From NCBI GenBank assembly GCA_003021785.1, contig PXQU01000004.1, positions 1-64,000 on the forward strand: 64,000 nucleotides of DNA, in the 5' to 3' direction. Under the pieces are notes generated by a model. That model was not told the DNA's origin. It saw only the letters and a list, made by a program, of their open reading frames with translations, and made no database searches. Both the position numbers and the translations under genes were made by a program. This stretch comes from Halobacteriales archaeon QH_7_65_31. GTDB taxonomy: Archaea > Halobacteriota > Halobacteria > Halobacteriales > Haloarculaceae. Shown one piece after another: positions 28,990 through 37,670 of the stretch (position 1 is the stretch's first letter; each line of letters starts with the position of its first letter).

Positions 28990-29939
28990 GCACCGACGAC
29001 GCGTCCGGGAGCGTCGCCAACCGACTGCTCGATATCCAGATCGAACGGCGAATTCGGCTCGTGTTCGCGTTCGTCGCCGTCGTCGGCTTCGCCGTCGTCT
29101 TTCGGTTTGCACTGAATCTCGTCGGCTTTTCGGTCGTCGAAATCTTCAGGTTCCGGGAGCCGTTCATCGCCGCGCTCAAGCAGTTCTTCCCCGGCTTTCC
29201 ACTCATCGACGTGACGCAGTACTGGGCGTTTATTCAGGAGCGGAATCTCATTCTCAGCATCGAGAACGGCCGTATCGTGCCCGGTGCGATGTTCGTCACG
29301 TTCGCGATGGGGCTCGCCGGAACGATCCTCGGACTGCCGGGCGCGCTTCTGTTGGGGGTCTTAGGTTCCGAGCGCGTCATGCCGTACCCGCTCAACTTCG
29401 TCTTCCGCGGCACGATGAGCATCATCCGCGCGATCCCGGCGCTCGTGTGGGCGCTCATCTACATCCCGCTCGGGGGCGTCTCGCCGTTCACGGCGACGCT
29501 CGCGATCGGGACCGATACGATGGGAAATCTCGGACGGCTGTTCACCGACGCGCTCGAAGAGGTCGAGGACGGCCCGATCGAGGCGATCCAGAGCACGGGG
29601 GCGAGCGCTCCCCAGCGTGTCGTCTTCGGGATGCTCTCGCAGGTGCTCACGCCCTTCATCGCGTGGACGATGTATATCCTCGAGATCAACACCCGGGTCG
29701 CCGTGACGATGGGTCTCATCGGCGGCGGTGGACTCGGTGCGGTGCTCACCGCCCAGCGCGGGCTGTTCAAGTACACGAATATGATGGCGACGATCGTCGT
29801 CATCTTCCTGCTGGTCGTCTCCGTAGAGATCGTCAGCCAGCGCGTCCGCTCGTACATCCGCGGTGACACCGACAGCGCGTCGCTCATCCAGCTCATCGTG
29901 GAGTTCCCACAGCGGATGGCTCGCTCCGCGTTCAAGTAA
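28986..29939 (+). CDS. phnE: Phosphonate-type ABC transporter permease
   Basis: The protein has 317 aa from a GTG at 28986 (4-nt overlap with phnC). It has about six membrane helices, with the EAA-loop region EEVEDGPIEAIQSTGASAPQ in the cytoplasmic loop that contacts PhnC. The family blocks IRAIPALVWALIYIPLGG and GLIGGGGLGAVL are present. Its stop directly abuts the stop of the convergent UDG gene. Confidence 0.93.
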   Translation: MSTDDASGSVANRLLDIQIERRIRLVFAFVAVVGFAVVFRFALNLVGFSVVEIFRFREPFIAALKQFFPGFPLIDVTQYWAFIQERNLILSIENGRIVPGAMFVTFAMGLAGTILGLPGALLLGVLGSERVMPYPLNFVFRGTMSIIRAIPALVWALIYIPLGGVSPFTATLAIGTDTMGNLGRLFTDALEEVEDGPIEAIQSTGASAPQRVVFGMLSQVLTPFIAWTMYILEINTRVAVTMGLIGGGGLGAVLTAQRGLFKYTNMMATIVVIFLLVVSVEIVSQRVRSYIRGDTDSASLIQLIVEFPQRMARSAFK

Positions 29940-30527
29940 TTAGTACTCCCCGAGTCGGGACTGCCCCGACTCACTCTCACCGATACCTGCAAGCTCCGCC
30001 GCGTTGGCAATTGCCGTTTCGAACGTCTCCGTCTGACGCTGATCGTACAGCGTCGCCGCCGGGTGGACCGAGACGAGGAGCCGGTAGGCGGATTCGCCGA
30101 TCCGTACGTCGAACAGCTCGCCGGCCTCGTTCGTCACGCCGACCGATCGGTCGAGCAGATGCTCCGACGGGACCTTCCCGAGCGTGATGATGAGCTCGGG
30201 ATCGAGTCGCTCGATCTCCGTCTCCAGATACGCGCGGCAGTTATCGAGCTCACCGGTCGTCGGGTCGCGGTTCTCGGGCGGGCGACAGCGGACGCAGTTG
30301 GTGATGCGAACGTCCTCCCGCTTCAGTCCCGCCTCGCGGAGCGCGTCGTCGAGCACCGTCCCCGAGCGGCCGACGAACGGCTCGCCCTGCTCGTCCTCGT
30401 TCGCTCCCGGTCCCTCGCCCACGAACAGCAGGTCGGCGTCGGTCGGGCCGACGCCGTTGACGATGCGCGAGCGCGACGCACACAGCTCCGGACAGCGTTC
30501 ACACGCCGTCACGTCGAGTCCATCCAT
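29940..30527 (-). CDS. udg: Family 4 (Fe-S) uracil-DNA glycosylase
   Basis: The protein has 195 aa. The 4Fe-4S ligands fit C9/C12 (CERC), C81 (CRPP) and C97 (NCRAYL). Motif A is GEGPGANEDEQGEPFVGRSG and motif B is SVHPAA. It removes uracil from DNA after cytosine deamination, relevant in a G+C-rich genome. The C-terminal tail ESESGQSRLGEY is probably disordered. It ends tail-to-tail with phnE. Confidence 0.94.
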   Translation of the reverse strand: MDGLDVTACERCPELCASRSRIVNGVGPTDADLLFVGEGPGANEDEQGEPFVGRSGTVLDDALREAGLKREDVRITNCVRCRPPENRDPTTGELDNCRAYLETEIERLDPELIITLGKVPSEHLLDRSVGVTNEAGELFDVRIGESAYRLLVSVHPAATLYDQRQTETFETAIANAAELAGIGESESGQSRLGEY

Positions 30528-30549
30528 ACCGGGACCACGTGACGTGCGC

Positions 30550-31101
30550 CTAAGAATCCGTCTGGAACCGACGACCGGCGCGGGCCGCTACTCTGGCGAC
30601 CCGAAGCGGCTCGGGGCGTCCACCCGTCGGCGTGAAGCCACGGACGATACGCCCGGGATCGTCGGTCCCGACGGCTCGGACCCACAGCCGCTCGCCGTTG
30701 ACCGAGAGCTCGGTCCGTGGCGGCTGGCGCTCGTAGATCGCTCGACGCTCGGCGAGCTGTGCTCCGTCGAACTCGCGGGCGAGCGCGGTGTCGAGACCCG
30801 GACTCGACTCGAACGAGACGGACAGAACCGGGCGACCGAACTGCTCGTGAATCCGGTGAAGATCGAAGAGGTTGAACCACGCGGGCGCGATGCCCGCGAG
30901 CAGGAGATACTGTACGTCCGGACGGTCGAGCCGGGAGAGCAGGGCACAGACGCTGTCCGTCGCGTCGAGACCGCCGACGGTGCACTGCCCGAATTCGAGT
31001 CCGTCGAGTGCTTGGTCGGCCCGGACGACCGCCGCCGCGAGGGTGCTCCGTTCCCCGCGTGCTGACTCAGCGACGCCGACCGCACGGGTGGCCGGCTTCA
31101 C
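30550..31101 (-). CDS. DUF99 family protein
   Basis: The protein has 183 aa from a GTG at 31101, directly after the stop of the upstream 58-aa gene. The core VQYLLLAGIAPAWFNLFDLHRIHEQFGRPVLSVSFE matches DUF99, a family distantly related to endonuclease V, with unknown function. It shares a transcript with the DUF5786-like gene and is followed by udg, which also deals with DNA deamination. Confidence 0.82.
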   Translation of the reverse strand: MKPATRAVGVAESARGERSTLAAAVVRADQALDGLEFGQCTVGGLDATDSVCALLSRLDRPDVQYLLLAGIAPAWFNLFDLHRIHEQFGRPVLSVSFESSPGLDTALAREFDGAQLAERRAIYERQPPRTELSVNGERLWVRAVGTDDPGRIVRGFTPTGGRPEPLRVARVAARAGRRFQTDS

Positions 31102-31278
31102 TCAGTCGTCGTCCTGCATCTCTTGGAACTGGTCGAGCAGTTCGTCACTGGAGTCCAGATCGAAGGACACCTCGCCGTCGTGGTCGTGTTCGGCGGCGTT
31201 GATACCGTCTTCGTCCTCGAAATCAGTGTCGTACTCCTGATTCTCCTGTTCGGACTCGTCGTAGCTCCCAAATCCCAT
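31102..31278 (-). CDS. Small acidic haloarchaeal protein (DUF5786-like)
   Basis: The protein has 58 aa: MGFGSYDESEQENQEYDTDF at the start and FDLDSSDELLDQFQEMQDDD at the end. It is highly acidic and probably largely unfolded apart from the C-terminal helix. The start is supported by a GCTTTTCAC box about 27 nt upstream. It is immediately followed by the DUF99 gene (TGAGTG). The function is unknown; the length and ends match a conserved haloarchaeal family. Confidence 0.8.
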   Translation of the reverse strand: MGFGSYDESEQENQEYDTDFEDEDGINAAEHDHDGEVSFDLDSSDELLDQFQEMQDDD

Positions 31279-31360
31279 GGCTGTTCGTGTATTACCGGCA
31301 GGAAGTGAAAAGCTCCGGGGTCGTCCACAGGCTCAAGCGGTCGGCCCGCGTACCCGGCGT

Positions 31361-31892
31361 ATGGACCCGATTTCGGTCACCGCCGACGCAGAGACGTTCA
31401 CCTGTAACGCGTATCTCGTCCCCGGAGCGACGACGACGCTCGTCGATGCCGGACAGCGACCACGTCGCACAGTTGGATGCCGTCGTCGAGCGGTTCTCCC
31501 CCGACGTGTACGCCTACGCCGACCACGACCACCGAACGCACGAGATTCACGACGATGACACCGTCCCCATCGGGGACGAGGTGGTCGATGTCGTCTATAC
31601 GCCCGGACACGCCGACGATCACGTCTCGCTCGTCTCCGATACGGTCCTGTTTTCGGGCGACGTGGTCGTCTACAACGACGGGGCCTTCGAGGACGGCAGC
31701 TTCGGTCGCACGGACATGGCGGGGCAGTCGCGCGAGCGACTCGTCGAGTCACTCCGCGACCTCCGCCCGCATCTCGACGGCGTCGACGCGATCTACGCGG
31801 GCCACGGCGACTCCTTCACCGGTGACGTGCGGGCCGTCGTCGAGCGGGCGCTCGCCCGTGCCGAACGACACGAACCGAAGTATCCGGAATAA
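31361..31892 (+). pseudogene. MBL-fold hydrolase gene with internal deletion and frameshift
   Basis: The gene begins [20 protein letters not shown]...TTLVDAG (31361-31453) and continues in another frame from [14 protein letters not shown] (31455) to HEPKYPE (31892). The middle of a metallo-beta-lactamase fold is missing. The residual SDH is the end of the HxHSDH metal motif; the two preceding histidines and about 35 residues are gone. The missing length must be 2 modulo 3, so the frame shifts. The downstream metal ligands TPGHADDH and [10 protein letters not shown] survive. A short product from the ATG at 31446 could be made but would lack a complete active site. Confidence 0.75.
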
Positions 31893-31926
31893 CACGCCTT
31901 TTCGCTCGCGAGCGGCGAGATCCGGT

Positions 31927-33051
31927 ATGAACGTCAGCGAGGGCGGCGTCAGTATCGAGGTGTCCGAGACGCGCGACGGCGCGAGCGAGGGGACCGGCGA
32001 GGGCGTCTTCTTCAACCCCGAACAGGAGCTGAACCGCGATCTCACCGTCGCTCTCCTCGACACGTGGGCGGAGGAGGGGTACGGGGAGCTGGGCGGCGCG
32101 CGCGGTACGTATCTCGATGCGATGTGTGCCTCCGGCGTCCGCGGTGTACGTGCGGCCGACGCCGGCTGGGACGTGACCTGCACCGATATCGACGGCGACG
32201 CCGCCGATCTCGCCGCGGCGAATCTCGACAGGAACGGTCTCTCCGGCGAGACGGAGCGCGCGAACGTGAACGCACACCTCCACGAGAACCACTACGACGT
32301 GGTCGATCTCGACCCGTTCGGAACGGTCGTCCCGTTCCTCGATGCGGCGTTCACCGGCGCGCGTGAACTGCTCTGTCTCACGGCGACCGACACCGCACCG
32401 CTGTGTGGTGCACACTTCGAGAGCGGCGTCCGCAAGTACGGCGTCGTTCCGCGGAACACGGAGTTCCACCCCGAGATGGGGAGCCGGACCCTGCTGTCGG
32501 CCGCCGTTCGGACCGGCGCGCGCTACGATGTGGCGGCCACGCCGATCTTCACCCACGCCACTAGCCACTACGTCCGGACGTATCTCGCCGTCGAGCGGGG
32601 CGCGACCGCCGCGAACGACTGCATCGACCAGCTCGGCTACGTCGACTGGTGTCCCCACTGCTACTGGCGGGATCACGCGTTCGGTCTCGTCGCCGATCCG
32701 ACCGAGACCTGTCCGAACTGCGGCCACGCGACCCAGACGGCCGGGCCGCTGTGGCTCGGCCCGACTCACGATCAGTCGTTCGCCGCCGCCGTCCGCGAGC
32801 GCGTCACCGACGAGATGGGCGAGGCGACGAAGGCCCGCCGGCTCTGTGACCGACTCGAACAGGAGCGACACGAGCCGACCCACTACGACCAACACGAGCT
32901 GTACGGCGACTGGGGCGAGTCGGCCATCGGGATGGAGGAGTTCCTCGACCGACTCCGGGCCGCGGGCTATCCGGCCTCGCGGAGCCACTACGGCGGAACG
33001 ACGTTCAAGACCCCCGCGTCGGTCACGGAGATCCGCGACGCCACGCTGTGA
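31927..33051 (+). CDS. trm1: tRNA (guanine26-N2)-dimethyltransferase
   Basis: The protein has 374 aa from the ATG at 31927. Trm1 blocks are [27 protein letters not shown] (SAM motif) and [15 protein letters not shown] (catalytic). A C-terminal zinc site is CPHC (about residue 242) with CPNC (about residue 262). It makes m2,2G26 in tRNA. It follows the damaged MBL gene by 34 nt and probably shares its transcript. Confidence 0.96.
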   Translation: MNVSEGGVSIEVSETRDGASEGTGEGVFFNPEQELNRDLTVALLDTWAEEGYGELGGARGTYLDAMCASGVRGVRAADAGWDVTCTDIDGDAADLAAANLDRNGLSGETERANVNAHLHENHYDVVDLDPFGTVVPFLDAAFTGARELLCLTATDTAPLCGAHFESGVRKYGVVPRNTEFHPEMGSRTLLSAAVRTGARYDVAATPIFTHATSHYVRTYLAVERGATAANDCIDQLGYVDWCPHCYWRDHAFGLVADPTETCPNCGHATQTAGPLWLGPTHDQSFAAAVRERVTDEMGEATKARRLCDRLEQERHEPTHYDQHELYGDWGESAIGMEEFLDRLRAAGYPASRSHYGGTTFKTPASVTEIRDATL

Positions 33052-33112
33052 GGACGCCGCCGCGATCGCGTTATCCCGGCGATTATTAGTCGCGAGTCGC
33101 CCACGCCTCGGT

Positions 33113-34363
33113 ATGAGCCGTCACCGTTCCGGGCCGCTCGACACCGCGTGGACGGTCGTCTCCGTGGTGCAGAGCGACCGGATAACGTTCATCGCAGCGA
33201 GTCTCGCCTACTACGCGTTCATCTCGCTGCTACCGCTGCTGTTACTGGCCGTCGTCGCCGTGAACGTCGTCGGGGGACCGGAGCTGGCCGCGACGCTCGG
33301 TCGCGCCGCCACGGACTCGTTCGGCCAGCAGGCCGGCGGGCTGGTGGAGAACGCGCTCGTCAACGCTGCGGGCAGCGGCGGCGCGACGCTCTTCGGGACC
33401 GCACTCCTCCTGTGGTCGGGACTGAAGCTGTTTCGCGGGCTGGACGTCGCCTTCTCGACCGTCTACGGGACCGCGGACGAGCAGTCGCTTCTCGACCAGC
33501 TCCGAGACGGATTCGTCGCGCTCGTCGGCGTCGGACTCGGGATCACAGCGACGGTCGCCGTCGGGTTCGCCGTCGCCCGGATCGACCGGTCGGTGGCCGG
33601 CGTCGATACGGCCGCTGTCGCCGGGACCGGACTCCTCGTCGTCGGCCTCCTGTTCGTCTTCCTGCCGCTGTACTACGTGTTACCCGACCGGGGTTCGGTG
33701 ACCGTTCGCGAGGCCGTTCCGGGCGCGTTCGTCGCCGCGGTCGGCTGGACCGGGCTTCAGGTCGGTTTTCGGCTCTACGCCGGACAGGCCGCGACGTATC
33801 AGGCGTACGGCGTGTTGGGCGGCGTGCTCCTGCTCGTCACCTTCCTCTATCTCGGCGGCGTCATCCTGCTCGTCGGCGTCGTGGTGAACGCTGTCCTCGC
33901 AGGGCGTATCGACGGAACGGGCGATCTCATCGGCGTCGGCGACACGAGAGGGGGGAGCTTATCAGCCACCGGACCGAGGACTCTCGATGTGACCGAGGAC
34001 GCCGCCGACTCTGAAGAGGAGCTGCGTGAGCTGCGCGAGCGACTCGACGCGTTCGAGACGGAGCTGGAGGAGCGAACGGCCGCGCGCGACGACTTGGAGC
34101 GCGACCTCAAGCGGTACGTTCGCCGGAAGCGCCGCTCGGGGAAGGCGCGCGGCTGGGGACCGTATCTCGTCTTACTGTACGGAACCGCGATGACGCTCGC
34201 CGCGTTCACGCAGCTGTCGGGCGGCTGGGCGATTCTCGCCATGCTCGTCATCTGGCTGTCGACGCTCGGGCTCTACGCGCTCATGCTGCTCGTCGGCGGG
34301 GGACTCTCCGCGATCCGGCTCCCCGGGAAGCTCCGTGACGCGATCGGTGACCGACGGGGATGA
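33113..34363 (+). CDS. YihY/virulence factor BrkB-like membrane protein with C-terminal extension
   Basis: The protein has 416 aa from the ATG at 33113, 27 nt after GATTATTAG. The YihY core (residues about 15-265) has six membrane helices, with SLAYYAFISLLPLLLL and YQAYGVLGGVLLLVTFLYLGG blocks. It then has a polar region, a coiled coil (EEELRELRERLDAFETELEE, about 301-350), a basic patch (RRKRRSGKARG) and two more helices (LAAFTQLSGGWAILAML, then STLGLYALMLLVG). The family is mis-called RNase BN in old annotation; the function is unknown. It overlaps the PAP2 gene by 4 nt. Confidence 0.85.
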   Translation: MSRHRSGPLDTAWTVVSVVQSDRITFIAASLAYYAFISLLPLLLLAVVAVNVVGGPELAATLGRAATDSFGQQAGGLVENALVNAAGSGGATLFGTALLLWSGLKLFRGLDVAFSTVYGTADEQSLLDQLRDGFVALVGVGLGITATVAVGFAVARIDRSVAGVDTAAVAGTGLLVVGLLFVFLPLYYVLPDRGSVTVREAVPGAFVAAVGWTGLQVGFRLYAGQAATYQAYGVLGGVLLLVTFLYLGGVILLVGVVVNAVLAGRIDGTGDLIGVGDTRGGSLSATGPRTLDVTEDAADSEEELRELRERLDAFETELEERTAARDDLERDLKRYVRRKRRSGKARGWGPYLVLLYGTAMTLAAFTQLSGGWAILAMLVIWLSTLGLYALMLLVGGGLSAIRLPGKLRDAIGDRRG

Positions 34364-35268
34364 GCCACGGTATCGGCGTCACCGCCGCGCTCCGTTCGCT
34401 CCCCGACTTCGTGGTTATCGCCTTCGCGTTTCTCACACAGCTGGGCGATCTCTGGTTGATCTTCTCCTCGCTGACGCTCGCGTACGCCCTCGCTGGGACT
34501 GTCCCCAGACTGCGTGGCGAGCGCGTGCGCGAACGCGTCGCTTTCGTCGTCGCCGTCGCCCTCGGGACGCTCGCGCTCACCTATCTACTGAAGCTGACCA
34601 TCGCACATCCGCGACCGCCCGGTGCGACGACCGCCCGCGAGCTCGCGTGGCTCCCCTCGGCGCTCGAACCCGTGTGGGCGTCCATCGCAACGGGTGACGG
34701 CTACGGTCTCCCGTCCGGACACGCCACCGGAAGCACGGCGGTGTACGGTGCGATCGCGCTCGCGAGCGGCTGGGGGACCCGCCGGCTCCGTTACGGCGGC
34801 GCGGCGCTCCTCGTCGCGGGCATCGCGCTCTCGCGGGTCGTCATCGGTGTCCACTACGTCGGTGACGTGCTCGCGGGCGTCGCGGTCGGCGGCGGCTATC
34901 TCGCCGTCGTCTGGCTTCTCACCCGCGGTCGACGCGTCAAGCGCGCCTTCTCGCTCGCGCTCGCCGTCGCGCTCGTCGGGATGTTCACGACGCTGACCCC
35001 CGAGACGGCGGCCATTCTCGCCGCGGCGCTGGGTGGCCGTATCGCGTGGACGGTCGTCGGTGGCCGGCTCCCCGACTTCTCGACGCGAACCGAGGGGCTG
35101 ACGACGGCTGTCGTCGTCCTCACCGGGCTCGCCGTCGCCGCCGCCGGCGCGGTCGCGGCGGGCGAGAGCGTCACGGCGGTGTTCATCGCCGGCGGTGGCG
35201 GCGTGGCGTGGCTTCTGGTCTCTCCGCTGGTGACGGCCCGACTTCTCGGAGCGTCGTTGCGCCTGTGA
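34360..35268 (+). CDS. PAP2-type membrane phosphatase
   Basis: The protein has 302 aa with about nine membrane helices. The acid phosphatase motifs are KLTIAHPRP, YGLPSGHATGS and SRVVIGVHYVGD, complete with both histidines. Substrates are likely lipid phosphates such as polyprenyl diphosphate or archaeal phosphatidyl intermediates. The C-terminal third carries three additional helices beyond the catalytic core. It is coupled to the YihY-like gene. Confidence 0.88.
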   Translation: MSHGIGVTAALRSLPDFVVIAFAFLTQLGDLWLIFSSLTLAYALAGTVPRLRGERVRERVAFVVAVALGTLALTYLLKLTIAHPRPPGATTARELAWLPSALEPVWASIATGDGYGLPSGHATGSTAVYGAIALASGWGTRRLRYGGAALLVAGIALSRVVIGVHYVGDVLAGVAVGGGYLAVVWLLTRGRRVKRAFSLALAVALVGMFTTLTPETAAILAAALGGRIAWTVVGGRLPDFSTRTEGLTTAVVVLTGLAVAAAGAVAAGESVTAVFIAGGGGVAWLLVSPLVTARLLGASLRL

Positions 35269-35295
35269 AAAAAGACGATCTCGGCCTGTCCGGGC

Positions 35296-36657
35296 TCAGA
35301 ACGTCTCCAGATACCGGTCCAGCTCCCAGTCGGAGACATCGACGCGGTAGTCGTCGTACTCGGCCGTCTTGGCTTCGAGGAATTTCTCGGCGACGTGGTC
35401 ACCGAGTGCATCCATCACGAGGTCGTCGGCTTCGAGCGCGTCGAGCGCCTCGCCGAGATTCGACGGGAGCGTGGTGATGCCGTACTCCTCGCGTTTCGCC
35501 TCGTCGAACTCGTAGATGTTCTCACGGACCGGATTCGGACAGCTGAGCTCGTTCTCGATGCCGTCGAGACCGGCGTGGATGAGCGCCGCGAAGGCGAGAT
35601 ACGGATTACACGACGGGTCCGGGAAGCGCGCCTCGATGCGGGAGGCGGCCGGCACGCGGGCGGCCGGCTTGCGGATGAGCGCCGAGCGGTTGCGGTCGGA
35701 CCACGCGACGTACACCGGGGCCTCGTAGCCGGGGACGAGCCGCTTGTAGCTGTTGACCGTCGGGTTCGTCACGGCGGCAAGCGCCTCGGCGTGTTCGAGG
35801 ATCCCGGCGGTGAACTGTTTCGCCTCCTCGCTCAGATCGAACTCGTCGTCGCCGTCGTGGAAGGCGTTCTCACCGTCCTCGGTGAACAGCGAGATGTGGG
35901 TGTGCATGCCCGAGCCGTTGACGCGCGGAATCGGCTTCGGCATGAACGTCGCGTGGAGGTCGTGCTGTGCGGCGATAGCACGCACGACGGTTCGGAACGT
36001 GCCGACGTTGTCGGCCGTCGTCAGGGCGTCGTCGTACTCGAAGTTGATCTCGTGTTGGCCCGCCGCGACCTCGTGGTGGGACGCCTCGATGTCGAGCCCC
36101 ATCGCTTCGAGTCCGAAGATGATGTCGCGGCGAACGTTCGAGGCGAGGTCTTTGGGCGCGAGATCGAAGTAGCCGCCGGCGTCGTTCGTCTCGGTCGTCG
36201 CACGGCCCTCCTCGTCCTCCTGAAACAGGAAGAACTCCGGCTCCGGCGCGGCGTTGACCTCGTACCCCATCTCGCTGGCGCGGTCGAGCGCGTCCTTCAG
36301 GACGTAGCGCGGATCGCCCGCGAACGGCTCGCCGGTCGTCGTATCGATCACGTCACAGATGAGCCGAGCCGAGTGGCCGTCGCGCCACGGCAGCACCGCG
36401 AACGTGCTCGGGTCCGGCTTGAGCCGCATATCCGACTCCTGAATGCGGACGAACCCCTCGATCGAGGAGCCGTCGAAGTAGATCCCCTCGGTGAACGCCT
36501 TCTCCGCCTGCTCGGCGGGCACGGCGACGTTCTTCACCGTTCCGAGGATGTCGGTGAACTGGAGTCTGAGGAAATCGACGCCCTTCTCCTCGATCTCGTC
36601 CAGAACGCGCTGTGCCTCCGTCGAAAGCCCGCCGTCCGGTGCGGTATCGTCCGTCAT
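35296..36657 (-). CDS. glnA: Glutamine synthetase (type I)
   Basis: The protein has 453 aa from the ATG at 36657 ([21 protein letters not shown]). Catalytic blocks are [38 protein letters not shown] and [14 protein letters not shown]. No adenylylation loop tyrosine of the beta type is evident. It makes glutamine from glutamate and ammonia. It is divergent from lrp, an arrangement common in haloarchaea and consistent with control by that regulator. Confidence 0.97.
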   Translation of the reverse strand: MTDDTAPDGGLSTEAQRVLDEIEEKGVDFLRLQFTDILGTVKNVAVPAEQAEKAFTEGIYFDGSSIEGFVRIQESDMRLKPDPSTFAVLPWRDGHSARLICDVIDTTTGEPFAGDPRYVLKDALDRASEMGYEVNAAPEPEFFLFQEDEEGRATTETNDAGGYFDLAPKDLASNVRRDIIFGLEAMGLDIEASHHEVAAGQHEINFEYDDALTTADNVGTFRTVVRAIAAQHDLHATFMPKPIPRVNGSGMHTHISLFTEDGENAFHDGDDEFDLSEEAKQFTAGILEHAEALAAVTNPTVNSYKRLVPGYEAPVYVAWSDRNRSALIRKPAARVPAASRIEARFPDPSCNPYLAFAALIHAGLDGIENELSCPNPVRENIYEFDEAKREEYGITTLPSNLGEALDALEADDLVMDALGDHVAEKFLEAKTAEYDDYRVDVSDWELDRYLETF

Positions 36658-36783
36658 GTTCGAGACAGTTCTACTGAACGACCCCTGCATTAAAGCCCTA
36701 TCTATCCTCGCAAAACGTACCGACCTTCCACGAGAACTGGATATTCGTAAAGTTATAGTGAGCAGAAACCGTTCACAGACGTA
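36658..36783. promoter_or_regulatory. Divergent glnA/lrp promoter region with inverted repeats
   Basis: The glnA TATA-like element is CTTTAATG (minus strand, about 36689-36696) and the lrp one is AGTTATAG (about 36751-36758). GTTC-TACT-GAAC (36668-36679) is a perfect inverted repeat between the glnA TATA and the glnA start. CGTTCA appears upstream of both start codons in the same orientation relative to each gene (36680-36675 and 36770-36775). An Lrp operator is plausible but unproven. Confidence 0.45.
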
Positions 36784-37242
36784 ATGACGTACGAAAACCT
36801 CGATCGACGGCTGGTGAACGCACTGCTCGACGACGGACGCGCCTCCCTCCGCTCGCTCGCCGAGGAGCTGGACGTGAGCGTCACGACTATCTCGAACCAC
36901 ATCTCGAATCTCGAAGAGACGGGCATCATCTCCGGATACACCCCGATCGTCGGCTACCACGAGCTCGGCTACGACGTGACCGCCGTCATCCAGCTCAAGT
37001 GCGACGGATCTGCGCTCCCCGAGATCACCGAGCGACTCCGCGAGCACAGCCAGATGATCTCCGTCTACGAGGTGACGGGCGATCACGACGTCATCGCCAT
37101 CGGCAAGTTCACCGACACCGACCACATGAACGAGCAAATAAAGGAGCTGCTCACCGACCCGGACATCGAGGAGTCGAACACGAGCGTCGTCCTGAACTCC
37201 GTGCTCGAAAACGAGCAGTTCTCGCTCGACATCGAGGAGTAG
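36784..37242 (+). CDS. lrp: Lrp/AsnC family transcription regulator
   Basis: The protein has 152 aa. Residues 1-58 are the winged helix ([21 protein letters not shown], then [19 protein letters not shown]). Residues about 60-145 are the RAM ligand-binding/oligomerisation domain, with the [16 protein letters not shown] signature. It is probably a regulator of the divergent glnA and of nitrogen or amino-acid metabolism. Confidence 0.95.
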   Translation: MTYENLDRRLVNALLDDGRASLRSLAEELDVSVTTISNHISNLEETGIISGYTPIVGYHELGYDVTAVIQLKCDGSALPEITERLREHSQMISVYEVTGDHDVIAIGKFTDTDHMNEQIKELLTDPDIEESNTSVVLNSVLENEQFSLDIEE

Positions 37243-37255
37243 CCCCGCGGCGAGA

Positions 37256-37633
37256 TCAGAGCAGCTGTTCGAGCTGGTGGCGACGCCGGCTCGCGTCGAA
37301 GTGGAGCCGGACGTTCCCCTGACTCGACAGCCGATCGAGCACGAGCAACGGATCGACGCCCTCGCTCTCGACGGCTTCGAGTAGCCCCTCGATGTCACCG
37401 CGGTTGATCGCGAGCGAGTCCAACAGTCCGAGCGCGAGCGCCATCGCGACGCCGGCGTTCCCCGCGGGAAACTCGTCAGAGACGCGCGAGAAGTCGGGAT
37501 CACCGCCGAACTCCGCCGGCTGGCTAGCCAGACACCGGGTGCAGGTCGCGACGTACTGGTCGTCGAGGTAGTCGCGCAGGTTCAGTGGAACCTCGTACAT
37601 CGTCGTCGGGCCGCCACACCGGTCACAGTCCAT
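37256..37633 (-). CDS. Zinc-ribbon haloarchaeal protein, unknown function (DUF6276-like)
   Basis: The protein has 125 aa. N-terminal CxxC pairs are CDRC (residues 3-6) and CTRC (about 31-34), forming a zinc ribbon. The rest is helical ([28 protein letters not shown]). The last part, [17 protein letters not shown], is basic. It lies between lrp and ilvE, converging on lrp. No function is assigned. Confidence 0.7.
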   Translation of the reverse strand: MDCDRCGGPTTMYEVPLNLRDYLDDQYVATCTRCLASQPAEFGGDPDFSRVSDEFPAGNAGVAMALALGLLDSLAINRGDIEGLLEAVESEGVDPLLVLDRLSSQGNVRLHFDASRRRHQLEQLL

Positions 37634-37670
37634 ACACCCACGAAGGGAGCCAGCGACAAGGATGTGACTC

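Noticed and set aside
35296-37503. A long minus-strand frame running from glnA through lrp
   Set aside because: It is antisense to lrp and lacks a start that fits the glnA promoter. [10 protein letters not shown] at 36657 is the natural start.
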